64,000 nucleotides of DNA from JBEEOW01 sp041191405 (lineage in GTDB: Bacteria; Bacteroidota; Bacteroidia; Cytophagales; UBA9547): assembly GCA_041191405.1 (NCBI GenBank), contig JBEEOW010000013.1, positions 36,280 to 100,279 on the forward strand, read 5' to 3'. Positions 35,132 through 44,516 of the stretch are shown here, one piece after another. Under the pieces are notes generated by a model. It was not told the origin of the DNA, did not search any database, and saw only the letters and a program-made list of their open reading frames with translations. Numbering within the stretch: position 1 is the stretch's first letter; each line of letters opens with the position of its first letter. A program made the position numbers and the translations under genes.

Positions 35132-37180
35132 ATGCTTACAAACTTACTTGTTTCAATATTATTGCCTTTCACAGGTAACATTAACCCTCCAGCAGATTCT
35201 AGTAAAACAGAATTTACAGATTCTACTAAACTTGTAACTGAAACTGTTATTATAAAAGCTGTGAGGGCTGATGAATTTGCTCCAGTTACACAAAAAACAT
35301 TACAACTTAAGGATATTGAAAAAGCTTATTTTGGGCAAGATATGCCAACATTTTTAAATAATACGCCAAGTATGCAGTATTATTCAGATAACGGTTTGAA
35401 TACTGGTTATGGCTATATGCGATTGAGAGGAATGGACCAAACTCGATTAAATTATACATTAAATGGAGTTCCGCTTGCAGATGGTGAAGACCAAGGTGTT
35501 TACTTTTCAAACTTTACAGATTTTTTAAATTCTGTACAATCTGTACAAATACAACGAGGTGTCGGTTTAAGTAGTAATGGTTCAACTTCATACGCAGGTT
35601 CTATTAATTTTGAATCTATTAATTTAAATCAAAAACCTGAATTTCAATTTAATTCAAGCTTGGGTTCATATAATTCTCATAGAATTGCCGCCGAGTATAA
35701 TACAGGAAAAATGAGTAATAATCTTGCATTTTATGGGCGATATAGTACCTCTGCAAGTGATGGCTACAGAGAAAATTCAGGAACTGCGGGTAATAGTTTT
35801 TACTTTTCAGGTGGATATTTAGGCAAAGCGAGCATTATAAAAGTTACAGCATTCAGCGGTAATGTACAAAATGATATGGCTTACATGCCTACACCGTTAT
35901 CGGTTATTAATACAAACAGAAGAGCTAATGTTTTGTCGCCCGATGAAAAAGACAGATTTCATCAAAGTTTGATTATGCTACAAGCAACTAATTATCTTTC
36001 AAAATCACTTACCTTAAATAATAGTATCTATTTTGGAAGAGCTGGTGGTGATTATGATGTAAAATTTGATTCGGTAACCATGGCAAATTACCAATTACTT
36101 TCAAATCAATATGGATTTATTTCAACATTAGAAGCTAATTTGGGGAATCTAAAATTGAATTCAGGCATTAACCTTCAAGGCTTTAACAGGAATCATAAAA
36201 TGGGGTACCGTCCGTTTGTGAGTAATTACGATTATAGCAATACTGGCTATAAAGACGAAGGAGCATTATTTGTAAGAGCAAATTACAAATTAAGTAAATT
36301 CAATTTTATGCTTGATTTACAAGGAAGATTAGCAAAATTCAAATATCAACCAGAAGCAAAATATGGTTATGATAACATCAATGATTCATGGGCATTTTTC
36401 AACCCAAAAGCAGGAATTAATTATACTTTAAATGAAAAACTAAATATTTATACCTCTATTGGTCAAACACATAGAGAACCAACAAGAAACGATTTATTTG
36501 CAGGTTACGACAATATTGAGCCATATAACAAAGACGAAATTGGAGACATAACACGTTTCAAACCCGAATCAGTAACTGATTTTGAATTTGGAGTTAAATC
36601 AAATGGTTCAAAAGGTTTTGTGAATGTAAATTATTATTACATGCAATTCAAAAATGAGTTAACCCCAATTGGGCAATTAAGTTATATTGGTTTGCCTCTT
36701 CGCAAAAATGTAGCCGAAAGTTATAGAACAGGGATTGAAATTGATTGGTTATTTAAAATAACTAAAACACTATATATCAATAACAATACTACTGTTAGTA
36801 AAAACAGAATTAAAGAATATTTTAGTGATTCGGATAGTGTACTTTACAAAAATGTATCTCCATTATTAACACCAAGTGTAATTGCAAATTCTTCAATAAA
36901 TTATTCACCAATTAAAAGTTTAACAGCTACACTTACAGGTCGTTATGCAAGTGAATCGTTTTTAGATAATACTTCAAATAACAAATTTAAAACGCCTAGT
37001 TATTTCTTAGCAAACATTCAAATTAGCTACCAACCAAAACCTTATTTAACTATTACAGGTTTTATAAATAATATTACCGATAAAGTATATTACACCTCAG
37101 GTTCAGTTTATGGTACAGAACCATCGTATTTTGCAATGGCAAAAAGAAATTATATGCTTACATTAGGTTTGAAGTTTTAA
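35132..37180 (+). CDS. TonB-dependent receptor, probably for a pyridine nucleoside or nucleotide
   Basis: 682 residues. The plug domain at about 30-150 (LQLKDIEKAYFGQDMPTFLNN, GYMRLRGMDQTRLNYTLNGVPL) is followed by a barrel ending MLTLGLKF; the peptidase-like extra domain of the other receptor is absent. Its stop is 3 bases before the pnuC start, and pnuC overlaps nadR. By analogy with the thiamine TonB receptor-PnuT-kinase operons of Bacteroidota, it is likely to carry nicotinamide riboside or NMN over the outer membrane. Direct evidence for the ligand is only this context. Confidence 0.85.
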   Translation: MLTNLLVSILLPFTGNINPPADSSKTEFTDSTKLVTETVIIKAVRADEFAPVTQKTLQLKDIEKAYFGQDMPTFLNNTPSMQYYSDNGLNTGYGYMRLRGMDQTRLNYTLNGVPLADGEDQGVYFSNFTDFLNSVQSVQIQRGVGLSSNGSTSYAGSINFESINLNQKPEFQFNSSLGSYNSHRIAAEYNTGKMSNNLAFYGRYSTSASDGYRENSGTAGNSFYFSGGYLGKASIIKVTAFSGNVQNDMAYMPTPLSVINTNRRANVLSPDEKDRFHQSLIMLQATNYLSKSLTLNNSIYFGRAGGDYDVKFDSVTMANYQLLSNQYGFISTLEANLGNLKLNSGINLQGFNRNHKMGYRPFVSNYDYSNTGYKDEGALFVRANYKLSKFNFMLDLQGRLAKFKYQPEAKYGYDNINDSWAFFNPKAGINYTLNEKLNIYTSIGQTHREPTRNDLFAGYDNIEPYNKDEIGDITRFKPESVTDFEFGVKSNGSKGFVNVNYYYMQFKNELTPIGQLSYIGLPLRKNVAESYRTGIEIDWLFKITKTLYINNNTTVSKNRIKEYFSDSDSVLYKNVSPLLTPSVIANSSINYSPIKSLTATLTGRYASESFLDNTSNNKFKTPSYFLANIQISYQPKPYLTITGFINNITDKVYYTSGSVYGTEPSYFAMAKRNYMLTLGLKF

Positions 37181-37183
37181 TAC

Positions 37184-37777
37184 ATGCACGAAAATAGTCT
37201 AACTGCAACACTTATTAATTTACCTTGGGTTGAAATTATTGCTGCCATTTTTAGTTTAATAGGTGTTGCAATGGCTATGTATAAAAACTACTTAACTTTT
37301 ACTATAAGTATCATTGGCACAATACTTTATACATACATTTTTTACAAATACCAATTATACGCCGATGCTGGACTTCAACTAATTTTCATCATTCAAAGTA
37401 TTTGGGGAATTATATATTGGAAAAAAGACGAGGATGTAGGCAATAAAGAAACCGTTTATTTATTCGGTTGGCTAAATTCAATTTATTTATTCCTGGCAAC
37501 AATAATTGTAAGTATTGTAATGGCTTATTTATTAAAGCAATACACCAATGCAAGTATGCCTCAATTAGATGCATTTTTAACCTCCATGAGTATAAGTGCT
37601 ACCTGGCTTTTAACCAAAAAATATAGAGAAAACTGGATTTACTGGATATTTGCCGACATTTTATATGTAGGTTTATTCTTTTACAAAGAAATGCATATCA
37701 CTGCAATTTTATACATCATATTTTTAGGAATGGCAATTAATGGTTGGAGAAAATGGAAAGTAGTTCAAACAGTGTAG
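37184..37777 (+). CDS. pnuC: Nicotinamide riboside/mononucleotide transporter PnuC
   Basis: 197 residues with about seven membrane helices. PnuC features are seen: LPWVEIIAAIFSLIGVAMAMYKN, FKYQLYADAGLQLIFIIQSIWGIIYW (the QW-type substrate site) and YRENWIYWIFADILYVGLFFYK. It imports a vitamin nucleoside by facilitated diffusion, driven by phosphorylation in the cytosol. NadR, encoded next, supplies that phosphorylation, so NR rather than thiamine is the likely cargo. It overlaps nadR by 25 bases. Confidence 0.93.
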   Translation: MHENSLTATLINLPWVEIIAAIFSLIGVAMAMYKNYLTFTISIIGTILYTYIFYKYQLYADAGLQLIFIIQSIWGIIYWKKDEDVGNKETVYLFGWLNSIYLFLATIIVSIVMAYLLKQYTNASMPQLDAFLTSMSISATWLLTKKYRENWIYWIFADILYVGLFFYKEMHITAILYIIFLGMAINGWRKWKVVQTV

Positions 37778-38751
37778 GTTTTGTTTTTGGCAAATTTATG
37801 CCACCTCATAAAGGTCATTTATATTTAATTGACGAGGCTAAAAAAAAGGTAAATCACCTTTATGTACTTGTTTGTAGTATTGAAAAAGAGCCTATTAAAG
37901 GTTATCTTCGTTATCGTTGGTTACGTAATATTTATCTAAAACATGAAGGTATAACTGTCGTCCATGTTCAAGACGAAAATCCACAAGTGCCACAAGAACA
38001 CCCTGATTTTTGGAACATTTGGAAAAATACTTTTGAAAAACATATCCCATCAAAAATTGATTTTCTTTTTACATCAGAAAATTATGGTGAAAAAATGGCA
38101 TCAACGATGGGAATCAAACACAAAATCATTGATTTAGAACGCAAAAACTTCCCAATTTCAGCAAGAGATATTCGTCAAAATTGGCAACAAAATTGGCATT
38201 TTATTCCTGATGAAGTTAAACCATTTTATTGTAAAAAAATCGTATTAACAGGTTCTGAATCAACAGGTAAAAGTACGCTTTGCGAATTGCTTGCAAAACA
38301 TTACAATACCAAAGCTGTTCCAGAATATGCTCGTACATTATTTGAAAACAATCATGGTGTACTGACTTATGAAGACATAAGCTCTATTGTTTCAGGGCAG
38401 TTACATCACGAAGAAATAGCAGCACAACAATCAAATGGTTTATTATTTTGTGATACAGATGCTATTGCAACATTGGTTTGGAGTGAAATATATTTCAACA
38501 AATGCCCACAATGGATTATTGATTTAACTTATAATCAAGACTATACACTACATTTATTAATGGATATTGACATTCCTTGGGTACAAGATAACACTCGTGA
38601 ATTTCCTCATTTACGAGAATATCATTTCAATAAAATTAAAACAGAATTAGAACTCCGAAAACTTCCTTACCAAATTATTTCAGGTAGTTTTGAAGAAAGA
38701 TTTAGGAAGGCAGTTGAGATTATAGATGATTATTTAAAGTATAACTATTAG
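37753..38751 (+). CDS. nadR: NadR-like bifunctional NMN adenylyltransferase/ribosylnicotinamide kinase
   Basis: 332 residues from the ATG at 37753 (a TTG lies at 37744). The N-terminal nucleotidyltransferase shows GFVFGKFMPPHKGHLYLI and the late ISARDIRQNW (SxxxxR) motif. The kinase half starts with the P-loop GSESTGKST and has LFCDTDAIAT. Unlike enterobacterial NadR there is no N-terminal repressor domain. It phosphorylates nicotinamide riboside to NMN and adenylates it to NAD, trapping what PnuC imports. Confidence 0.93.
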   Translation: MESSSNSVGFVFGKFMPPHKGHLYLIDEAKKKVNHLYVLVCSIEKEPIKGYLRYRWLRNIYLKHEGITVVHVQDENPQVPQEHPDFWNIWKNTFEKHIPSKIDFLFTSENYGEKMASTMGIKHKIIDLERKNFPISARDIRQNWQQNWHFIPDEVKPFYCKKIVLTGSESTGKSTLCELLAKHYNTKAVPEYARTLFENNHGVLTYEDISSIVSGQLHHEEIAAQQSNGLLFCDTDAIATLVWSEIYFNKCPQWIIDLTYNQDYTLHLLMDIDIPWVQDNTREFPHLREYHFNKIKTELELRKLPYQIISGSFEERFRKAVEIIDDYLKYNY

Positions 38752-39068
38752 GCTAATTTTATATTACCACCTAACAATTCTACATTGAAATTTACTTTAG
38801 CATTTAGCGCTTTGAATACTTTTATAATAGTATCAAATCGTGCATCTGTTAAGGAATTTTCAATTTTAGATATTTGAGATTTTTGAACTCCTACAAGCTT
38901 ACCTAATTCTTCTTGAGTTAAATTTCTTTCTTTTCTAGCTTGTTTTATTGCTTCTCCAAGCAATTCTATTCTAAGTTCATTTTCAAAAGAATCCCTCTTG
39001 ATTGAACCAATTTTACCAATATATTTATCAGTAATTTCATCTAATGTGAATGTTTTTAAAGTTGACAT
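38748..39068 (-). CDS. higA: HigA-like XRE antitoxin
   Basis: 106 residues: an N-terminal helical lead, then a helix-turn-helix domain LLGEAIKQARKERNLTQEELGKLVGVQKSQISKIENS, and a short tail of about 20 residues. It is encoded 1 base after its toxin in the order toxin-antitoxin that defines HigBA. It should neutralise the toxin and repress the promoter. It is convergent with nadR, with a 4-base overlap of stop regions. Confidence 0.85.
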   Translation of the reverse strand: MSTLKTFTLDEITDKYIGKIGSIKRDSFENELRIELLGEAIKQARKERNLTQEELGKLVGVQKSQISKIENSLTDARFDTIIKVFKALNAKVNFNVELLGGNIKLA

Positions 39069-39069
39069 A

Positions 39070-39408
39070 TTATTTCTTCTTTAATTGTTCAAAATAATCT
39101 TTCCTTAACCTTTCTGCTTTCTCTAAATCAGATTGAGGTGTTTTACCTGTTTTTTTTACAATACCATGTGTTGAAATTACAAGCGTATCATTATTATCAA
39201 CTTTATTCCAAAATGCAAATAATCTATAATACGTTTTATTGTAAAGCGTTCTGAATTCCCAAATTTCGTCGTTTAATTTCTTAAACAACTCATTATCATT
39301 TACAACTTGTGCTTTTCTAATATTATAAATAATTTTTTCCCGAGCTTTCTCATCTAAATTTTCAAGAAAACGTACGGCATCCTCTAAGAATAAAACTTTA
39401 AACTTCAT
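39070..39408 (-). CDS. higB: HigB/RelE-family mRNA interferase toxin (Gp49-like)
   Basis: 112 residues from the ATG at 39408, chosen since MKFKVLFLEDAVRFLENLDEKAR is the family start; the frame is open to 39459. The RelE/HigB core is LNDEIWEFRTLYNKTYYRLFAFW with STHGIVKKTGKTP near the end. Conserved basic and Tyr residues fit ribosome-dependent mRNA cleavage. Toxin precedes antitoxin (1-base gap), as in HigBA/phage Gp49 pairs. Confidence 0.87.
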   Translation of the reverse strand: MKFKVLFLEDAVRFLENLDEKAREKIIYNIRKAQVVNDNELFKKLNDEIWEFRTLYNKTYYRLFAFWNKVDNNDTLVISTHGIVKKTGKTPQSDLEKAERLRKDYFEQLKKK

Positions 39409-39594
39409 ATAAAACCTAAACCTTTTACCAAAACTAAAAGTTTCTTTATTAGGAAACAAATATTTTAAACCTTTTAACTCAAAAATAATTTTTTCTCATC
39501 TCCAGTTTACAAATCATTTTTAATCAAAGACTTTAAAAACTCACCTTTTGCATTCTGTCAATACTTAGTTATCTTTGTTAAAATAATATAAATT

Positions 39595-40344
39595 ATGCAT
39601 TCTGATTTTGAACAAAAAACATCTCTTTATTTAGTTCCCACTCCAATTGGTAATTTAGATGATATCACTTTAAGAGCAATCAATGTTTTAAAATCAGTAG
39701 ATGTTATTTTAGCTGAAGATACTCGTACTTCTTCTTTTTTACTCAAGCACCTTCAAATTGACAAACCCTTGGTGAGTCATCATGCGCATAATGAACACCA
39801 AAAAACGGAGCAAATTATTCAAAGACTCAAAAAAGGGGAAGTGATTGCTTTAATTTCAGATGCAGGAACACCCGGCATTTCTGACCCAGGATTTTTATTG
39901 GCTAGAGCATGTGTACGTGAAGGTATTAAAGTAGAATGTTTGCCCGGCGCAACTGCTTTTGTACCAGCATTATTGAAATCAGGTTTGGCAGCAGATAGTT
40001 TTGTTTTTGAAGGATTTTTACCTTTAAAAAAAGGACGCAATACCGCATTACTTAATTTAGCAGAAGAAACAAGAACAGCTATTTTTTATGAATCACCACA
40101 TAGATTAGTAAAAACTTTGGCTCAATTTGTTGAATATTTCGGAGAAACAAGATTGATTTCTGTTTCAAGAGAGTTAACAAAAATGTTTGAAGAAACTATT
40201 AATGGTCCACTAGCTGAGGTTTATGAATTTTTCAATTCCCATCCAGAAAAAGTAAGAGGCGAATTTGTGATTGTTTTGGAAGGTGCAGTGAAAGTTAAAT
40301 CAAAAAAATACGCTAAGAACAATATTGAAGAAGACGAAGAGTAA
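39595..40344 (+). CDS. rsmI: 16S rRNA (cytidine(1402)-2'-O)-methyltransferase
   Basis: 249 residues of the tetrapyrrole-methylase fold. Characteristic segments: LYLVPTPIGNLDDITLRAI, LAEDTRTSSFLLKHLQI, LISDAGTPGISDPGFLL, and EGFLPLKKGR. It methylates the ribose of C1402 in the decoding centre of 16S rRNA using AdoMet. The C-terminal tail is lysine- and acid-rich. Single gene unit with a heptad hairpin behind. Confidence 0.96.
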   Translation: MHSDFEQKTSLYLVPTPIGNLDDITLRAINVLKSVDVILAEDTRTSSFLLKHLQIDKPLVSHHAHNEHQKTEQIIQRLKKGEVIALISDAGTPGISDPGFLLARACVREGIKVECLPGATAFVPALLKSGLAADSFVFEGFLPLKKGRNTALLNLAEETRTAIFYESPHRLVKTLAQFVEYFGETRLISVSRELTKMFEETINGPLAEVYEFFNSHPEKVRGEFVIVLEGAVKVKSKKYAKNNIEEDEE

Positions 40345-40426
40345 AAGAGTCGAGGGTTTAAAGTTGAGAGTTTTTATATAATAAATTGTATTCATAAAAA
40401 GACTCTAAACCCTTAACTCTTAACAA
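40345..40426. repeat. Heptad-unit inverted repeat between convergent genes
   Basis: Left arm gagggtttaaagttgagagttttt, right arm aaaaagactctaaacccttaactctt, loop about 20 bases. It separates the convergent rsmI and MATE genes and belongs to the heptad family. Likely works as a two-way terminator. Confidence 0.65.
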
Positions 40427-41809
40427 TTAACTCCCAGCGTGGCTATTATTAAATAATTTTTGAAAATTAACATCTTTAGTAATTGCAAAAAATCTCACTA
40501 TCAGCATCAAAGCAGAGGCAGATAAACCAACAAGTAAACCTATCCAAACACCATCAACACCTAAATCCATTGTTATTCCTAACACATAACCAATTGGCAA
40601 ACCAATAACCCAATATGAAATCAATGTAATAACAGTTGGAATATTTACGTCATGTACACCTCTTAAAATACCCAATGATGTAACTTGCAATCCATCAGAA
40701 AGTTGAAATAAACCAGCAATCAACATTACGCTACCAGCAATAGTAATTAATTCTTGGTCATTTTTACCAAAAACCTCTGCCAAATTTGTTCTGAAAATTA
40801 TAAAGAATATCCCACAAATTGACATTACAATACAAGTCAATAACATAGCTGCAATACCCGCTTTTCTAATTTTATCAAATTGTTCTTTCCCTAAAAATTG
40901 AGCTACCCTAATTGCACCTGCATACGAAATCCCTGTTGAAATCATTGTTGAAATCGCTGCAAAGGTCATCGCAATTTGATGTGCAGCAGCTTGTTTTGTA
41001 CCAATTTGCCCTACAATTAATGCACACGCTGTAAATGCTCCAATTTCAAAAAACAACTGCATACCTGCTGGGATACCAATTTTATATATTTTTTTAATAT
41101 AACCTGATGTTTTAAAATTTTGACTAAAATCAGGTAAATACATACTTATATTTTTATTTGTATGTATATAACCAAACATCAATCCTGCCATTACCAAACG
41201 AGCAATAAAAGTAGCTATCCCCGAGCCTACTATTCCCCAAGCTGGAAAACCTAAATTTCCCCAAATCAATAACCAGTTAAACAATACATTTACCGAAACG
41301 CCAATTATTGTAATATATACTGAAGGTTTGGTATGACTCAACCCATCAGCAAATTGCTTAGCTGCAATAAACATTAAATATGGGAATGAGCTTAAACTCA
41401 ATATCTCTAAATACACCTTAGCAATTGAGGTAATCTCTGGTGTTTGTTTAAAATAATGAAAATTTTCAGCAACAATAAACATCCCTGCGGTTAAAACCAA
41501 GGTTGTTAAAAAAGCAACTTCAATGGATGTTCTGAATAAAATACCTACTCTTTCTTTGTTATTTGCCCCTGCAGCAGTGGCAACCATTGGAGCTACTGTT
41601 GACAAAATCCCTATTCCTAAAACAATAAAAACAATATAAATAGAATTAGCTACACCACCAGCCGCCAATGAACTTGTGTCAATTTCAGCAATCATGTAAC
41701 TATTGGTAGCTCCCATTAATACATTGCCTATCTGGGCAACAATGATGGGTAAAGCTAACTTTAGTGTTTCGCTTAATTCAAATCGATATGATGTATTTTT
41801 TATTTCCAA
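40427..41809 (-). CDS. MATE-family multidrug efflux transporter
   Basis: About 460 residues with 12 membrane helices. The two MATE halves are seen (ALPIIVAQIGNVLMGATNSYMIAEID and, later, IGIPAGMQLFFEIGAFTACALIVG). A TTG at 41809 directly after the stop of the upstream gene (41812) is the better start; an ATG at 41848 would overlap that gene by 37 bases. It exports cationic compounds by Na+ or H+ antiport. Substrates cannot be predicted. Confidence 0.9.
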   Translation of the reverse strand: MEIKNTSYRFELSETLKLALPIIVAQIGNVLMGATNSYMIAEIDTSSLAAGGVANSIYIVFIVLGIGILSTVAPMVATAAGANNKERVGILFRTSIEVAFLTTLVLTAGMFIVAENFHYFKQTPEITSIAKVYLEILSLSSFPYLMFIAAKQFADGLSHTKPSVYITIIGVSVNVLFNWLLIWGNLGFPAWGIVGSGIATFIARLVMAGLMFGYIHTNKNISMYLPDFSQNFKTSGYIKKIYKIGIPAGMQLFFEIGAFTACALIVGQIGTKQAAAHQIAMTFAAISTMISTGISYAGAIRVAQFLGKEQFDKIRKAGIAAMLLTCIVMSICGIFFIIFRTNLAEVFGKNDQELITIAGSVMLIAGLFQLSDGLQVTSLGILRGVHDVNIPTVITLISYWVIGLPIGYVLGITMDLGVDGVWIGLLVGLSASALMLIVRFFAITKDVNFQKLFNNSHAGS

Positions 41810-41811
41810 AC

Positions 41812-42186
41812 TTAGGCTTTGTAAAGAGAATATGCCAAATAGAACCAACCTACTATAAAAAACACGCCTCCAATGGGAGTAATGGCTCCTAATTTGTTAA
41901 TTCCGGTCAAACTTAAAGCGTATAACGAGAACGAAAAAATAAAGATGCCTATGGTAAACATCCAAGCTGCAATTTTTAATGTATCATGATTATACCATTG
42001 CATTAATATCCCCACAACAAACAAAGCAAATACATGATAAAACTGATATTCAACTCCTGTTTGGAATGTCTCAATTCTGTTATGTGCTTCAAGAATCTTT
42101 TTTAAGCCATGTGCCCCAAAAGCACCTATACCAACGCCTAAAGCGCCGTAAATACTAGCTATTGTAAATATTAATTTCTGATTCAT
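41812..42186 (-). CDS. DUF423-family membrane protein
   Basis: 124 residues with four membrane helices; conserved ALGVGIGAFGAHGLKKIL near the start, EYQFYHVFALFVVGIL and ITPIGGVFFIVGWFYLAYSLYK at the end. Same family as E. coli YgdD. Function unknown. The MATE gene follows without a gap. Confidence 0.9.
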   Translation of the reverse strand: MNQKLIFTIASIYGALGVGIGAFGAHGLKKILEAHNRIETFQTGVEYQFYHVFALFVVGILMQWYNHDTLKIAAWMFTIGIFIFSFSLYALSLTGINKLGAITPIGGVFFIVGWFYLAYSLYKA

Positions 42187-42240
42187 AGGTGCAATATACT
42201 ATTCTTTGAGAAAAGGTTTTTATAATTTTTGAATAAAATA

Positions 42241-43803
42241 TTACTCTGCACCAACTCCTAAATAGGTTCTTAGTTTTTCGTCTTCAAATATTTTTTCTGC
42301 ACTTGGTTCTTTGTCCATTATCGAAGCAATAATACCCACAATGAAAGCGGCTGGCATTGAGATTAATGCAGGATTTTTCATATTAAATATTGCTTCTTTG
42401 TGACCCAATAAATCAACCCAAACAGTAGGACTTAAAAATATCAAAACAATCGCCAAAATTGTTCCAGTAGCTATACTTAAATATGCTCCTTTGGTTGTAA
42501 ATTTTTTCCATAATATAGCCATCAATAATGCTGGAAAATTTGCGCTTGCAGCAATAGCAAATGCTAATCCAACCATAAATGCCACATTTTGTCCTTTAAA
42601 TATCCATCCTAAAATAACTGACAAAATCCCCAAACTTATAGTAGCAATTTTAGCAACTTGTACTTCTCCTTTTTCATTAGAAATACCTTTTTTAACCACA
42701 TTTACATATAAATCATGTGATAATGTTGATGCTCCCGAAAGTGTTAATCCTGCTACTACAGCCAAAATTGTTGCAAATGCAACTGCTGCAATAAAACCTA
42801 AAAAGGCTGTTCCACCTGTAGCTTCGGCAAGTAATAATGCTGCCATATTTCCACCTTTATCGCCAATAGTGCCTATTTTACCTGTAATAACATCCTGACC
42901 AACAATTACCATTGCACCAAAACCAATGATAAATGTTAAAATATAGAAATATCCAATAAATCCTGTGGCAACAAATACCGATTTACGGGCTTCTTTGGCA
43001 CTAGGTACTGTATAAAAACGCATTAAAATATGTGGCAAACCTGCAGTTCCTAACATTAGTGCTAAACCAAGTGAAATAGCATCCCAAGGATTTGAAATAT
43101 AACCACCTGGCGAAAGCACTTGATCGCCGTATTGACTAGCTGCTGCTTCAAATAAATTCAATGGATTGAAATTGAACCTTGAAAGAGTTAATAATACAAT
43201 AATAGTTGCACCACCAAGTAACAAAATTGCTTTAATAATTTGTACCCAAGTAGTTGCAAGCATTCCACCGAAAAGTACATAGCAAGTCATTACAATACCA
43301 ACAATAATAATTGCATACTCATAAGGTAGATTAAACAATGTTTTTATTAAACCACCAGCACCTACCATTTGTGCAATCAAATAAAATACAATTGTCATCA
43401 ATGAACCAGTTGCAGCTGCAATTCTTACTGGTTTTTGAGAGAAACGATACGCAACTACATCAGCAAAAGTGTATTTACCAAGATTACGTAAAGGTTCGGC
43501 TATCAAAAACATAATCAAAGGCCAACCAACCAAAAATCCAATTGAATAAATTAAACCATCGTAACCTTTGGTAGCCACCATTCCTGCAATTCCTAAAAAC
43601 GATGCTGCACTCATGTAATCGCCAGCAAGTGCCAAGCCGTTTTGAAAACCAGTTACGTTTCTACCTGCGGCATAAAATTCAGAGGTAGTATTGGTTTTGC
43701 GAGCTGCCCAATAAGTAATAGCTAAAGTGATTAATACAAATAAAAAGAATATACTGATAGCCAAATAATTAGTTTGACCAAGTGTAGTATGAAATTGTTC
43801 CAT
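42241..43803 (-). CDS. actP: Cation/acetate symporter ActP
   Basis: 520 residues, 13 membrane helices, sodium:solute symporter family. Conserved segments: ARKTNTTSEFYAAGRNVTGFQNGLALAGDYMSAASFLG and AMLFGTAGLPHILMRFYTVPSAKEARKSVF-like text. It is paired with a DUF485 protein encoded 14 bases upstream, the standard yjcH-actP order (acs is not in the window). It imports acetate with Na+. Confidence 0.92.
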   Translation of the reverse strand: MEQFHTTLGQTNYLAISIFFLFVLITLAITYWAARKTNTTSEFYAAGRNVTGFQNGLALAGDYMSAASFLGIAGMVATKGYDGLIYSIGFLVGWPLIMFLIAEPLRNLGKYTFADVVAYRFSQKPVRIAAATGSLMTIVFYLIAQMVGAGGLIKTLFNLPYEYAIIIVGIVMTCYVLFGGMLATTWVQIIKAILLLGGATIIVLLTLSRFNFNPLNLFEAAASQYGDQVLSPGGYISNPWDAISLGLALMLGTAGLPHILMRFYTVPSAKEARKSVFVATGFIGYFYILTFIIGFGAMVIVGQDVITGKIGTIGDKGGNMAALLLAEATGGTAFLGFIAAVAFATILAVVAGLTLSGASTLSHDLYVNVVKKGISNEKGEVQVAKIATISLGILSVILGWIFKGQNVAFMVGLAFAIAASANFPALLMAILWKKFTTKGAYLSIATGTILAIVLIFLSPTVWVDLLGHKEAIFNMKNPALISMPAAFIVGIIASIMDKEPSAEKIFEDEKLRTYLGVGAE

Positions 43804-43817
43804 TATACCTAAATTGA

Positions 43818-44123
43818 TTATAGTTTATTTTTTAATTCTTCAACAGTTTTGTCATAAGAGCTATTTGCCCATTGCACATAAACACCTGTCATTAACCATG
43901 CAAATACAATAATACCCAAGCCAAGTACAATACCAAGTGTTAAGTTATTGGTAATTTTAATGGCAAATAATTGTTTGTTGAATGCAATTGAGATTAAAAA
44001 TCCAAAATATACAGCCAACATCAAAGTTGACATAATAAGTGAAAACGACCATCTTTTTTTAACCAATTCCTTAAATTCTGGAGAGTTTACCAAAGTCTGC
44101 GCTTTTAAACCTTTATTTTCCAT
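43818..44123 (-). CDS. yjcH: DUF485 protein, YjcH-like partner of ActP
   Basis: 101 residues with two membrane helices (FSLIMSTLMLAVYFGFLISI and LTLGIVLGLGIIVFAWLMTGVYVQWA) and the typical ending YDKTVEELKNKL. It precedes actP in one operon and is thought to help assembly of the symporter. Confidence 0.92.
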   Translation of the reverse strand: MENKGLKAQTLVNSPEFKELVKKRWSFSLIMSTLMLAVYFGFLISIAFNKQLFAIKITNNLTLGIVLGLGIIVFAWLMTGVYVQWANSSYDKTVEELKNKL

Positions 44124-44225
44124 GATTGATAAATATCATTTAATACAAAACGTAATATAGTAATTTTTCTATTTTATAAAAAATTAATGCAAATAATTAG
44201 ATGGATATACTACTATACTTCAACT

Positions 44226-44255
44226 ATCCGTAGAGTTCCGAAGGGCTCTACGGAT
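44226..44255. repeat. Palindromic repeat unit, copy 1
   Basis: ATCCGTAGAG, ten-base loop TTCCGAAGGG, CTCTACGGAT. The exact reverse complement, loop included, is at 62505-62534, and the next ~28 bases also match with one or two changes. See findings. Confidence 0.85.
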
Positions 44256-44399
44256 GTATTATGAATTGAAGTCTTTGACTACATTATGTTCTCTTGCCTG
44301 AGACAAAGTCTCTCTTTTATTATCTAATCCGTAATTACGCTATCGCTAAATTACCTTTAGGTGCGCATACCATTAATTTTAAAAATAATACCAAATTTA

Positions 44400-44428
44400 A
44401 CCTGACAGGTTTTAAAAACCTGTCAGGT
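44400..44428. repeat. Near-perfect 29-base palindrome
   Basis: Arms ACCTGACAGGTTTT (44400-44413) and AAAACCTGTCAGGT (44415-44428). Similar in plan to the palindrome at 31133-31165. It could end transcription but lies upstream of a gene, so more probably is a dispersed repeat. Confidence 0.8.
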
Positions 44429-44516
44429 ATATAAATCAACCCTAATAATTCAACTCACAATCACCTATTTCCACAAAACCCTTTGAAATATTTCATTTTT
44501 TTTGAATATTGTATGC

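Larger units (their letters stand above)
44124..44516. other. Non-coding stretch with palindromic repeats
   Basis: About 390 bases between divergent genes, without a gene. It holds the 30-base palindrome ATCCGTAGAG...CTCTACGGAT at 44226-44255, a GAAGTC/GACTAC dyad at 44268-44282, GAGAC-aaa-GTCTC at 44300-44312 and the 29-base palindrome at 44400-44428. Together they look like a nest of transposed palindromic units. Confidence 0.7.
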
